Source: Nonomuraea africana (GTDB lineage Bacteria; Actinomycetota; Actinomycetes; Streptosporangiales; Streptosporangiaceae). From it: DNA of 64,000 bases. The position numbers and the translations under genes are program-made. Under the pieces are notes generated by a model. That model was not told the DNA's origin. It searched no databases and worked only from the letters and a program-made list of their open reading frames with translations. This document shows positions 52,909 through 60,604 of this stretch, one piece after another. The DNA is taken from the NCBI RefSeq assembly GCF_014873535.1, contig NZ_JADBEF010000001.1, positions 5,084,001 to 5,148,000 on the forward strand. The letters are read 5' to 3'. Position 1 is the first letter of the stretch. Each line of letters starts with the position of its first letter.

Positions 52909-53154
52909 TTGGAGCAGCTGCGCTCGTTCCCGGAGATCAGCGCAGATGAGGCCGCACAGCGCCGCTGGCTGGCCCGCACCCAGAACGCCCACACCATCGC
53001 AGGCCGCCGCGACCCCATTCCCGTGGGCACCGGCCAGCTCGGCGCCGGCGAGCGGCCTGCCGACCAGGACAGCGACCAAAGCAGCGGCCAGGATGGCGAG
53101 CGTGCCTGGCTGATCCAGATGATGGCCGCCCGCACCCAGCAGGAAAGCCGATGA
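52909..53154 (+). CDS. Small hydrophilic protein, first of a coupled trio
   Basis: An 81-residue reading frame from a TTG (EQLRSFPEISADEAAQRRWL, TGQLGAGERPADQDSDQSSG, RAWLIQMMAARTQQESR). The frame is open further upstream as WSEEQLEQLRSFPEI, which faintly recalls the start of some DUF4158/Tn3-type transposases. Its stop overlaps the next ATG (ATGA), as does the next pair, so three short genes are translationally coupled. Such tightly packed small genes are common in integrative elements. No function recognised. Confidence 0.4.
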   Translation: MEQLRSFPEISADEAAQRRWLARTQNAHTIAGRRDPIPVGTGQLGAGERPADQDSDQSSGQDGERAWLIQMMAARTQQESR

Positions 53155-53306
53155 CCGCCCCCGCGTTCCGTCGCCCGAAGACCTTCGGCGGCCGCCACGA
53201 CGAAACCCCGCCGACCCGTCCGGTGTTGCGTCGCGTCCTCGAGGCCGCGAGCTCGCGAGACGAAACCGCCCCGTCGACCACGGCCACGCCAGGAGGCCCG
53301 CGATGA
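53151..53306 (+). CDS. Small basic protein, second of the coupled trio
   Basis: 51 residues: MTAPAFRRPKTFGGRHDETP, then RPVLRRVLEAASSRDETAPS and TTATPGGPR. The ATG overlaps the previous stop by four bases and its stop overlaps the next ATG. No domain recognised; rich in Arg, Thr and Pro, possibly nucleic-acid binding. Confidence 0.4.
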   Translation: MTAPAFRRPKTFGGRHDETPPTRPVLRRVLEAASSRDETAPSTTATPGGPR

Positions 53307-53494
53307 CCGCCGTACCGGCCGCCCCGGCCTGCCCCGTGTGCAGCACGCCGATCGAGCAGGCCCGCACCGGCCGCCCGGCCCGCTACTGCGGAACGCCCTG
53401 CCGCCAGGCCGCCGCGCCGCCGAGGCCGCCGCAGAGGTGCGGCCGTGGCCAGCGCCGTCTACTCGCCGCGACGCCGGGCACGCTGCGCGAATAG
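53303..53494 (+). CDS. Small zinc-finger protein, third of the coupled trio
   Basis: 63 residues: CPVCSTPIEQARTGRPARYC then GTPCRQAA. The C-x2-C ... C-x3-C spacing makes a short zinc ribbon, seen at the N-terminus of replication and partition-type proteins of actinobacterial plasmids and integrative elements. After the zinc finger the sequence becomes Pro/Arg-rich and ends early, so it may be a truncated version of a longer protein. Confidence 0.5.
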   Translation: MTAVPAAPACPVCSTPIEQARTGRPARYCGTPCRQAAAPPRPPQRCGRGQRRLLAATPGTLRE

Positions 53495-53522
53495 GCGTAC
53501 TGCCAGGGCTACAGCCAGAATT

Positions 53523-53663
53523 TCATGCGTTCTCTCGCGACTGCCCCAGGTGACGGATCGCCCGCTGCTGCCTCCGCCTCAGCCAGGCCGCGCCAATGGC
53601 GTTCAGGCCCACACCCCAGATCAGCAGGACAACGATCCACTGCGCCCACGTCAGCAGGCTCAT
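53523..53663 (-). CDS. Single-membrane-helix micro-ORF
   Basis: 46 residues: MSLLTWAQWIVVLLIWGVGL, NAIGAAWLRRRQQRAIRHLG and QSRENA. One confident transmembrane helix followed by a positively charged tail. There is no clear ribosome site, and the frame is open for a few codons upstream (VRNLLSGQ), so it may be the tail of a lost membrane protein. Confidence 0.35.
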   Translation of the reverse strand: MSLLTWAQWIVVLLIWGVGLNAIGAAWLRRRQQRAIRHLGQSRENA

Positions 53664-53699
53664 CTGGCCGGAGAGCAGGTTGCGAACGGTGGCGTATGG

Positions 53700-53808
53700 A
53701 GTGGCGCAGCATCAGGATCTCGACATCCTTCGACGTCTCGGAACGGACCAGCAGCACCAGCCAGCCCGCGAGTCAGAGGAAGATCAGATAGAGCAGCCGC
53801 AGCGCCAT
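53700..53808 (-). pseudogene. Transposase N-terminal scrap
   Basis: MALRLLYLIFL, an in-frame TGA, then LAGWLVLLVRSETSKDVEIL and MLRH. This is the usual first 35 residues of the actinobacterial DDE transposase family with a stop inside. Everything after the helix is lost. Confidence 0.55.
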
Positions 53809-53848
53809 GAGCAACGATCATGCACAGTGCACGCGCGAGCGTCGAACC

Positions 53849-53930
53849 GCAGATCAGCCGCGTTGGCCGAGTTTCTGGCACCCACACCGTCGTCACAGGC
53901 GTGATCAGCGAATACCACCACGCCGCCTAA
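53849..53930 (+). pseudogene. Transposase C-terminal scrap
   Basis: Reads GRVSGTHTVVTGVISEYHHA then A and stop. The ending GVISEYHHAA resembles the GG-V/L-I/L-H/S-E-Y ending of the same transposase family on the forward strand. Only about 25 codons; tentative. Confidence 0.35.
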
Positions 53931-54040
53931 CCGCAGCTCAGATCACGTAACTCATATTCGAGCAGTACACCCGAAGGAACAGCCACATTACCAAGCGCTT
54001 GCTTGTGATAGCCGTACGACTTAGAGTCGAGGAGATGTCC

Positions 54041-54190
54041 ATGCCTGAAGGTCCTCCGGCCGGAGTGCGGGTGCCGGAACCGGCCAGGCTCGCCCGGGCC
54101 CGTTCGCCGGGATGATGCTCGCCGACCACGGCGCCGAAACCGGTGGGGCGACCCGGACGGCTTCACCGTCGACGAACCGTTGTGGAGGGA
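54041..54190 (+). pseudogene. CaiB/BaiF-type CoA-transferase, N-terminal remnant
   Basis: GLKVL, then one frame over GPFAGMMLADHGAE, then GDPDGFTVDEPLW in a third frame. The middle string is the hallmark of class-III CoA-transferases (PFAGMxLADxGAxV). About 50 codons survive, with two indels. It directly precedes the SDR gene, so the original operon probably contained a CoA-transferase, consistent with the acyl-CoA ligase downstream. Confidence 0.65.
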
Positions 54191-54196
54191 GCAGCC

Positions 54197-55027
54197 ATGA
54201 ACCTCGGCGGCCAGGGAGTGCTCGTCACCGGCGGCGGCAGCGGCATCGGGCTGGGCGTCGCCAAGCGCCTTGCCGCCTCGGGCGCCGCCGTGACAATCTG
54301 CGGCCGCAGCGAGGATCGGCTGGCCGCCGCCTGCGCGGAGATCGGCAAGGCGAGCTACGTGGTGGCCGACGTGGCTGTCGAGGAGCAGATGGCGGCGGCC
54401 GTACGGCGGGCGTGGGAGCACGCGGGCGACCGCCTGGACGGGGTGGTCGCCTCGGCGGGCGGCTCCGGCTGGCTGGGTCCGATCACCCAGCTGCCGATCG
54501 AAGAGTGGCAGAAGGTCATCGCGACGAACCTGACCGGCACCATGCTGGCGCTCAAGCACTCCGCCGCGCTGATGGCCTCGGCGGGCGGCGGCTCCTTCGT
54601 GGCGATCTCCTCGATCGCCGCCTCCAACACCCACCGCTGGTTCGGCCCGTACGGCGTGGCCAAGGCGGGCATCGACCACCTGTGCATGCTGGCCGCAGAC
54701 GAGCTCGGCCCCAGCGGCGTCCGGGTGAACGCGATCCGTCCCGGCCTGACCCGCACCGAGATGGTGTCGATCATCACCGACGCGGACAACCCGGTCCTGG
54801 CCGACTATCAAGCCTGCACCCCGCTGCCCAGGGTGGGCGAGGTGGCGGACGTGGCCGCGCTGGCAGCCTTCCTCCTGTCGCCCGAGGCCTCGTGGATCAC
54901 CGGCCAGGTCATCAACGTGGACGGCGGCCAGTCGCTGCGCCGCGGCCCGGACTTCTCCCCCTGGCTCGAACCCGCCTACGGCCGCGACGGACTGAGAGGG
55001 GTGACACCTGCCCAGTCCACATCGTGA
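54197..55027 (+). CDS. Short-chain dehydrogenase/reductase
   Basis: A 276-residue SDR. The NAD(P)-binding motif TGGGSGIG is at residues 11-18 of the start chosen (ATG 54197, GGAGGGAG upstream); VASAGG is the NAG-type motif, SSIAASNTHRWFGPYGVAK carries Ser, Tyr and Lys of the catalytic triad, and the end ITGQVINVDGGQSL is classical. It oxidises or reduces a hydroxyl/keto group, probably on a CoA-linked or free acid intermediate of the downstream pathway. First intact gene of the block; a 30-base palindrome overlaps its stop. Confidence 0.9.
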   Translation: MNLGGQGVLVTGGGSGIGLGVAKRLAASGAAVTICGRSEDRLAAACAEIGKASYVVADVAVEEQMAAAVRRAWEHAGDRLDGVVASAGGSGWLGPITQLPIEEWQKVIATNLTGTMLALKHSAALMASAGGGSFVAISSIAASNTHRWFGPYGVAKAGIDHLCMLAADELGPSGVRVNAIRPGLTRTEMVSIITDADNPVLADYQACTPLPRVGEVADVAALAAFLLSPEASWITGQVINVDGGQSLRRGPDFSPWLEPAYGRDGLRGVTPAQSTS

Positions 55028-55055
55028 TATGTCCGGCGCTGGCGCCCGACATATC
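55026..55055. promoter_or_regulatory. 30-base palindrome with GACATATC arms
   Basis: GATATGTC at 55026-55033 pairs with GACATATC at 55048-55055, and GGCGC pairs with GCGCC inside; only one mismatched pair and the central two bases break symmetry. It lies between the SDR stop and the next gene. Either a terminator or an operator. Related GACATGTC boxes at 60567 and 62692 favour an operator. Confidence 0.55.
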
Positions 55056-55134
55056 AGGAACTTTCGGCATGACCGCCAAATCGTCGGCGTGAGCGATGCG
55101 GCGGTTCCGTGGCACTCTCCCACTGGAGCTGACC

Positions 55135-56859
55135 ATGCACGATCTCGTCATTCGCGGCGGCACCGTCGTCGACGGCACCGGCGCTCCGCCGTACACCGCC
55201 GACGTCGCTGTCACCGACGGCCGCATCACCGAGGTCGCCCGCCAGAACGGCGCGGACCGGCCGGGACGCGCGCGGCGCACCGTCGAGGCGGACGGGTTAC
55301 TGCTCACGCCCGGCTTCGTCGACCTGCACACGCACTATGACGGCCAGGCCACGTGGGACCCGCTGCTCGGTCCCTCGTGCTGGCACGGCGTCACCACCGT
55401 GGTCATGGGCAACTGCGGCGTCGGCTTCGCCCCCGCCAGGCCCGACCGGCGTGAGTGGCTGATCGGCCTCATGGAGGGCGTCGAGGACATTCCCGGCACC
55501 GCCCTCTCCGAGGGGATCGCCTGGGAGTGGGAGAGCTTCCCCGAGTTCCTCGACGCGCTGGAGCGGCACCCCCACGTCCTCGACATCGGCACTCAGGTGC
55601 CGCACGGCGCGCTGCGCGCGTACGTGATGGGAGAGCGCGGCGCGCGCAACGAGCCCGCCTCGCCTGACGATGTCGCCAGAATGAAGCAGCTGGTCAAGGA
55701 GGGGATCGAGGCCGGCGCGCTGGGGTTCTCGACGAGCAGGACGCTAGCGCACAAGGCGATCGACGGCGAGCCGGTACCGGGCACGTTCGCGGCGGAGGAC
55801 GAGCTGTTCGGCATCGGCGAGGCGCTGCGCGAGCTCGGCAGAGGCGTCTACGAGATCGCACCGGCCGGAGCGGCGGGCGAGGACGTCAACGCGCCAATGA
55901 AAGAGGTCGCCTGGATGAGCAGGCTGGCCGAGGCGATCGACCGGCCGGTGACCTTCGCGCTGCTGCAGATCGACTCGGTGCCCGACCTGTGGCGTGAGCT
56001 GCTGCGCGAGTCGGCCAAGGTGCCGAGGCTACACCCGCAGGTGGCCTGCCGGCCGTTCGGGATGCTGATCGGCCTGGAGGCGCTGCACGCCTTCGCCGAT
56101 CACCCCTCATATCAGGAAATTTCCACCTTGCCGCGCCACGAGCGTGTCCACCACATGCGCGACCCCCAGGTCAAGCACCGCATCCTCAACGAGGTCCCGC
56201 AAGAGGAGGACATGCTCGCGGCCCTCTGCCGCGGCTTCACCGACCGCCTCTATCCGCTGAATCCAGAAAATCCGGACTACGAGCCGCACCCCAACACCTC
56301 CGTCAAGGCCCAAGCCGAGCGCCAGGGCCGCGAGCCGCTCGATCTGCTGTACGACCTCATGATGGAGGACGACGGCCAGGCGATCTTCCTTCTGCCGATA
56401 CTCAACTACGCCAACGGCGACCTGGATCCCCAGCGCGAGATGCTGCTGCACCCGCAGGCCGTGCTCGGGCTCGGCGACGGCGGCGCGCACTGCGGCTTCA
56501 TCTGCGACGCCTCCATGCCCACCACGATGCTCTCCCACTGGGCGCGCGACCGCTCGCGCGGTGCGCGGCTGCCGCTGGAGCACGTCGTCAAGCTGATGTC
56601 GCGCGACACCGCCCGGCTGTACGGCCTGCACGACCGCGGCACGATCTCCCCCGGTATGAAGGCCGACCTCAACCTCATCGACTTCGAGCGGGTCGGCAAC
56701 TACCGTCCGCGAATGGTGCACGACCTGCCCGCGGGCGGACGCAGGCTCATCCAGCGGGCCGACGGCTACGTCGCCACCTTCGTCGGCGGCATCCAGACCT
56801 TCTCTCACGGCGAGCACACCGGGGTACTGCCCGGCCGGCTGATCAGGGGCGGAGCATGA
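55135..56859 (+). CDS. D-aminoacylase / N-acyl-D-amino-acid deacylase-type amidohydrolase
   Basis: A 574-residue metal-dependent amidohydrolase. The start at 55135 (MHDLVIRGGTVVDGTGAPPY) has TGGAG upstream and fits the beta-sandwich start. The metal motif HTHYDGQATWDP is at about residues 65-76, GVTTVVMGNCGVGFAP follows, and the C-terminal ILNYANGDLDP, GDGGAHCGFICDAS and VVKLMSRDTARLYGLHDRGT close the barrel. The family hydrolyses N-acyl D-amino acids, or in related branches dihydropyrimidine-like rings or amides. The gene overlaps the P450 start by four bases, so they are coupled. Substrate is inference only. Confidence 0.87.
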   Translation: MHDLVIRGGTVVDGTGAPPYTADVAVTDGRITEVARQNGADRPGRARRTVEADGLLLTPGFVDLHTHYDGQATWDPLLGPSCWHGVTTVVMGNCGVGFAPARPDRREWLIGLMEGVEDIPGTALSEGIAWEWESFPEFLDALERHPHVLDIGTQVPHGALRAYVMGERGARNEPASPDDVARMKQLVKEGIEAGALGFSTSRTLAHKAIDGEPVPGTFAAEDELFGIGEALRELGRGVYEIAPAGAAGEDVNAPMKEVAWMSRLAEAIDRPVTFALLQIDSVPDLWRELLRESAKVPRLHPQVACRPFGMLIGLEALHAFADHPSYQEISTLPRHERVHHMRDPQVKHRILNEVPQEEDMLAALCRGFTDRLYPLNPENPDYEPHPNTSVKAQAERQGREPLDLLYDLMMEDDGQAIFLLPILNYANGDLDPQREMLLHPQAVLGLGDGGAHCGFICDASMPTTMLSHWARDRSRGARLPLEHVVKLMSRDTARLYGLHDRGTISPGMKADLNLIDFERVGNYRPRMVHDLPAGGRRLIQRADGYVATFVGGIQTFSHGEHTGVLPGRLIRGGA

Positions 56860-58076
56860 GCGAACTGTTCAGGACCACGGAAGCGGCGATCGCCGACAGG
56901 AAGGACATGGCCGGGCACCGGACCGGCATCGACCTGCTCGACGGCGACATGTACGCGGACGATCCCTGGTCGCTGTACGCCTGGCTGCGCGAGCACTCCC
57001 CCGTCCACTACGACGAGGCGAACGACCTGTGGGGCATCTCCCGCCACGCCGACATCTCCGCCATCGAGCGCGATCCCAAGCTCTGGACCAGCACCGGGGG
57101 CTACCGTCCGCAACTGCCGTCCGACCCCTCCATGATCGGCATGGACGACCCGCAGCACGCTGAGCGCCGACGCCTCGTCTACCGCCGCTTCACCCCGCGC
57201 TACGTGCACGAACGCTACGCCGAGCGGATCAGGGCGGTGGTGGTCGAGCAGATCGGCCAGGCGCTGGAGGAGGGCACGGTGGACGCGGTGCCCGCGCTGG
57301 CCGCGCCCCTGCCCGCCCGGATGATCGGGTGGCTGCTCGGCTTCCCCGACTCCGACTGGCCCAAGCTCAAGCACTGGTCGGAGACGACGATCGCGGCAGG
57401 GGGCGGCCTGCGCTACGTCACCCACGAGGCCGCGGTGGCCGCCGGCGAGTTCGGCATGGCCGTACTCGACCTGGCCGCCGAGCGCCGCACGTGCCCGCAC
57501 GACGACCTGATGTCGCTGTGGTCGGCGCGGCCTGACTACGACGACGAGCACCTGGCCAACGAGGCGCTGCTGCTGCTCGACGGCGGCGCGGAGACCACCC
57601 GCACGGTGATCGCCACCGCCATCGACGCGCTGATCAGGCACCCCGACCAGTGGCGGCTGCTGCGCGAGGACCCGTCGCTGGTGGAGAACGCGGTCGAGGA
57701 GTTCATCCGCTGGACCACGCCCATCCTCAACATGTGCCGCTCCGCCACCCGCGACACCGAGCTGCACGGCCACACCATCAGAAGGGGCCAGCAGGTCCTG
57801 CTCATGTACGGCTCGGCCAACCGCGACCCGGCGGTCTTCGCCGACCCCGACGTGTTCGACGTGACCAGGAAGCCCGGCGGCCACATCGCCTTCGGCCTGG
57901 GCACGCACTTCTGCCTCGGCGCGGCGCTGGCCAGGCTGGAGCTGAAGATCTTCTTCGAGGAGTGGGTGGCCAGGGTCGACTCGGCCACGTGGGCCGACGC
58001 GGAGGGGCCGCGGCTGATGCGCAACTCGTTCGTGCGCGGCGTCACATCCTTCCCGATCGTCCTGGAGGCGCGGTGA
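56856..58076 (+). CDS. Cytochrome P450
   Basis: A 406-residue bacterial class-I P450. I-helix GGAETTR has the acid and Thr of oxygen activation; the K-helix ExxR is in VEEFIRW; the heme-binding loop is FGLGTHFCLGAAL with the ligand Cys at about residue 353. FDVTRKPGGHIAF is the meander region. ATG at 56856 overlaps the preceding stop (ATGA). Bacterial P450s with GGAETT I-helices often hydroxylate terpenoids, steroids or fatty acids. No ferredoxin or reductase gene is adjacent. Confidence 0.93.
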   Translation: MSELFRTTEAAIADRKDMAGHRTGIDLLDGDMYADDPWSLYAWLREHSPVHYDEANDLWGISRHADISAIERDPKLWTSTGGYRPQLPSDPSMIGMDDPQHAERRRLVYRRFTPRYVHERYAERIRAVVVEQIGQALEEGTVDAVPALAAPLPARMIGWLLGFPDSDWPKLKHWSETTIAAGGGLRYVTHEAAVAAGEFGMAVLDLAAERRTCPHDDLMSLWSARPDYDDEHLANEALLLLDGGAETTRTVIATAIDALIRHPDQWRLLREDPSLVENAVEEFIRWTTPILNMCRSATRDTELHGHTIRRGQQVLLMYGSANRDPAVFADPDVFDVTRKPGGHIAFGLGTHFCLGAALARLELKIFFEEWVARVDSATWADAEGPRLMRNSFVRGVTSFPIVLEAR

Positions 58077-59578
58077 TCAACCTCGCGGACGTCTTCGAAC
58101 GCGCCACGGACGCAGTGCCCGACCGGCTCGCGCTGGTCGCGGGCGAGGTCCGGCTGACCTACCGCGAGTTGGACGAGCACGCCAACCGGGTGGCGCACTG
58201 GCTCCAGGTCCAAGGGGTACGGCCGGGCGAGCACGTGGGCATCCTGTCCTGGAACCGAGCGGAATGGCTGGAGAGCATGATCGGTTGCTTCAAGGCCAGG
58301 GTGGCGCCGGTCAACGTCAACTACCGTTACGTCGAGCGGGAGCTGACCCATCTGCTCGGCGACGCCGACTGCGTGGCGCTGCTGGGCGAGGCCGACCTGC
58401 TGGCCAGAGCACCTTTCGACGGTCCCGTGCTGGCCTTCCGCGAGCCGTACGAGCGGGCGCTGGCGGGCGTGCCGGGCGGCAGGGACTTCGGGCCGCGGTC
58501 GGGGGACGACCCGTACATCCTCTACACCGGCGGTACGACCGGGCTGCCCAAGGGCGTGTTGTGGCGTTCGGAGGACATCTACCTCGCGGCGATGAGCGTC
58601 TACTCGGGGCCCATCGAGGATGTTTCGGAGTTGCGCTTCGGGCCCGAGGGGCTGCGCTTCCAGGTGCACGCGCCGCTGATGCACGGCAACGGACAGTGGA
58701 GCACCTGGATCTGCCTGTCGGCGGGCGGCACGGTGGTCCTGTGGACGGGGCGGCACTTCGATCCGGCCGCGGTGCTGGAGCTGGCCGAGCACGAGCGGTC
58801 GCAGGTGCTGTCGTTCGCAGGGGACGGCATGGCCAGGCCGGTCGCCGACGAGCTGGGGCGCCGGCCGTATCGTCGCGGGCTCCTCAGCTCCGCATACAAG
58901 CTGGAGGTCTTCTCGGTGGGGTCGGGAGGGGCCCCGCTGTCGGCGACGACGCGCGAGAGGATCCGCGCGGCGCTGCCCGACGCGATGATTGTCGACAACT
59001 ACGGCGGGTCGGAGACGGGCGCGGTAGGGGCCGCCGCCGAGGAGGAGCGCCCCAGGTTCGCGCTGGGTCCTGGCTTCGCCGTGCTCGGCCCCGATCACCT
59101 GCCGGTACGGCCAGGCGAGCAGGGCGTGCTGGCCAGAGCAGGAAACATCCCGCTCCGCTATTACAAGGATCCTGTGAAGTCGGCGAGCACCTTCGTCACC
59201 GGGCCGGACGGCACCCGCTGGGCGCTGCAGGGCGACCACGCGATCCTGCAGGAGGACGGCACCGCGCTCATGCTGGGCCGGGGATCGATGGTGATCAACA
59301 CCGGCGGGGAGAAGGTGTTCCCCGAGGAGGTGGAGATCGCCGTGCGCAGCCACCCGGGAGTGTATGACGCGCTGGTGGTCGGTACGCCCGATCCACGGTT
59401 CGGCCAGCGGGTGACAGCAGTGGTCGCAGGTGAGGTGACGCTGGAGGAGCTGGCCGAGCACTGCCGCGGGCGGCTCGCGGGCTACAAGATCCCGCGAGCG
59501 CTGCGGATCGTGCCCGAGATCAGGCGGACGCCCGTAGGCAAGCTCGACTACGCGTGGGCGCGGACGTTGTTCGCGTAG
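58073..59578 (+). CDS. Acyl-CoA synthetase (AMP-binding)
   Basis: A 501-residue ANL-family ligase. The GTG start overlaps the P450 stop (GTGA) with GGAGG upstream. P-loop-like YTGGTTGLPKGVLWR (about residues 148-162), NYGGSETG, GDHAILQEDGTALMLGRGSM and the C-terminal lysine in RRTPVGKLDY (G-K) are all present. It activates a carboxylic acid, as its AMP ester, to the CoA thioester. The neighbours (SDR, amidohydrolase, P450, CoA-transferase remnant) suggest catabolism of a cyclic or long-chain acid. Confidence 0.92.
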   Translation: MINLADVFERATDAVPDRLALVAGEVRLTYRELDEHANRVAHWLQVQGVRPGEHVGILSWNRAEWLESMIGCFKARVAPVNVNYRYVERELTHLLGDADCVALLGEADLLARAPFDGPVLAFREPYERALAGVPGGRDFGPRSGDDPYILYTGGTTGLPKGVLWRSEDIYLAAMSVYSGPIEDVSELRFGPEGLRFQVHAPLMHGNGQWSTWICLSAGGTVVLWTGRHFDPAAVLELAEHERSQVLSFAGDGMARPVADELGRRPYRRGLLSSAYKLEVFSVGSGGAPLSATTRERIRAALPDAMIVDNYGGSETGAVGAAAEEERPRFALGPGFAVLGPDHLPVRPGEQGVLARAGNIPLRYYKDPVKSASTFVTGPDGTRWALQGDHAILQEDGTALMLGRGSMVINTGGEKVFPEEVEIAVRSHPGVYDALVVGTPDPRFGQRVTAVVAGEVTLEELAEHCRGRLAGYKIPRALRIVPEIRRTPVGKLDYAWARTLFA

Positions 59579-59696
59579 TCCTTCAGCGTGATCGAGTCGT
59601 GGAGGCGGAGGCTCGAGGCGTTCAGCCAGGCGGCGGGTCAGCGGGGGTGGGAAGGCCGTTGATCAGCCGGGGTGCCAAGAACGCGGCTACCTACGC

Positions 59697-59870
59697 GACC
59701 TGCGCGTATTCGAGGATCAGCCCACCGAGACGGTCACGTCGGATGACCTTGATATCGCCGGCCCTGGCTGCGGCGCTTGAAGGTCCAGCGCCGCCGTACC
59801 AGATCGGCGTGCCAGCTCAGCAGCGTGCCCAGCGTCACGAACGACCCCGGCGTGGGAGGACGACGTCGGC
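59697..59870 (-). pseudogene. Transposase collapsed to its two ends
   Basis: The reverse strand begins SFVTLGTLLSWHADLVRRRW then TFKRRSQG, the N-terminal linker of the DDE transposase family. It jumps straight to DIKVIRRDRLGGLILEYAQV and the stop, the family's last residues. About 250 codons, including the whole catalytic core, are missing. Confidence 0.65.
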
Positions 59871-60604
59871 GTCGTGGCCGCGACTGTCGCGGCCCTCGGT
59901 ATCGGCGCCCTTGGTGCTTCGCGAGTCGCTGATGCCCGCCGCCGGCTCGTCCTCCTGGCCAGCCGGGCGACGTGCCTTGAACGCGCAGTTCGGCCAGCAG
60001 CACCGGCCTGCTCCCCCACACCCGGCGCTGGTCTACATGCCAAGGTCAGCTGTTCCGCCGCGCGCTGACGGCGCGTATCTTGGTCGAGCCGCGGAAGCGT
60101 ACTGGGTACATAAGATTCTCGGGGGCGTCGCCGGTCGGCACGAGCGCCAGGGCTGGCGACTCCACAACGATCCACCACTTGTCGGGAACGCATTTCTCCG
60201 GAATCGCACGTCGGGTGTGCCGGAGGGACGCTGCCCCGTCTTCCGCGTTGATCGTCTTGCTCGCCCACCTTTTCCTGGTAGGCCTTAAGGACCAGCGCCT
60301 GGATCGCGGCCCGGTTCATCCGTCTCTCAAGGTCGCCGGCCCTGGGCGCGGCGACCGCCTCCCGTCCCCGGGCGATCAGAGCACGCAGGCCGGTTGGGCG
60401 AGGGGGTATGTCCGGCCAGGTCTCGGGCAGCGGTTGCAGCAGTAATCGCAGCACCATGTGAACACGGTAGCTCCAGGCAACGACAATCGATCTTGTCTCG
60501 GCAGTCCGGTGCTAACTGACGCGATTTCCGGCCTCGACTGAGATTTTCCCCGCGCCCAACAGTCCCGACATGTCGCCGAATCTCCGGCATGTGATCATTT
60601 GTCT
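59871..60604. other. Interval without a recognised gene
   Basis: A reverse-strand stretch from 60457 to about 60240 (MVLRLLLQPLPETWPDIPPR, then RRMNRAAIQALVLKAYQEKV) looks protein-like but matches no family I recognise and then degenerates. The last 60 bases hold the GACATGTC box and the start of the peptidase gene. Confidence 0.35.
60564..60590 (+). promoter_or_regulatory. GACATGTC box upstream of the peptidase
   Basis: CCGACATGTCGCC then a short spacer and CGGCAT, 15 bases before the ATG at 60605. Upstream of the amidohydrolase the same pattern reads CCGACATATC, spacer, CGGCAT (55046-55070). A position this close to the start suits a repressor site. Confidence 0.5.
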
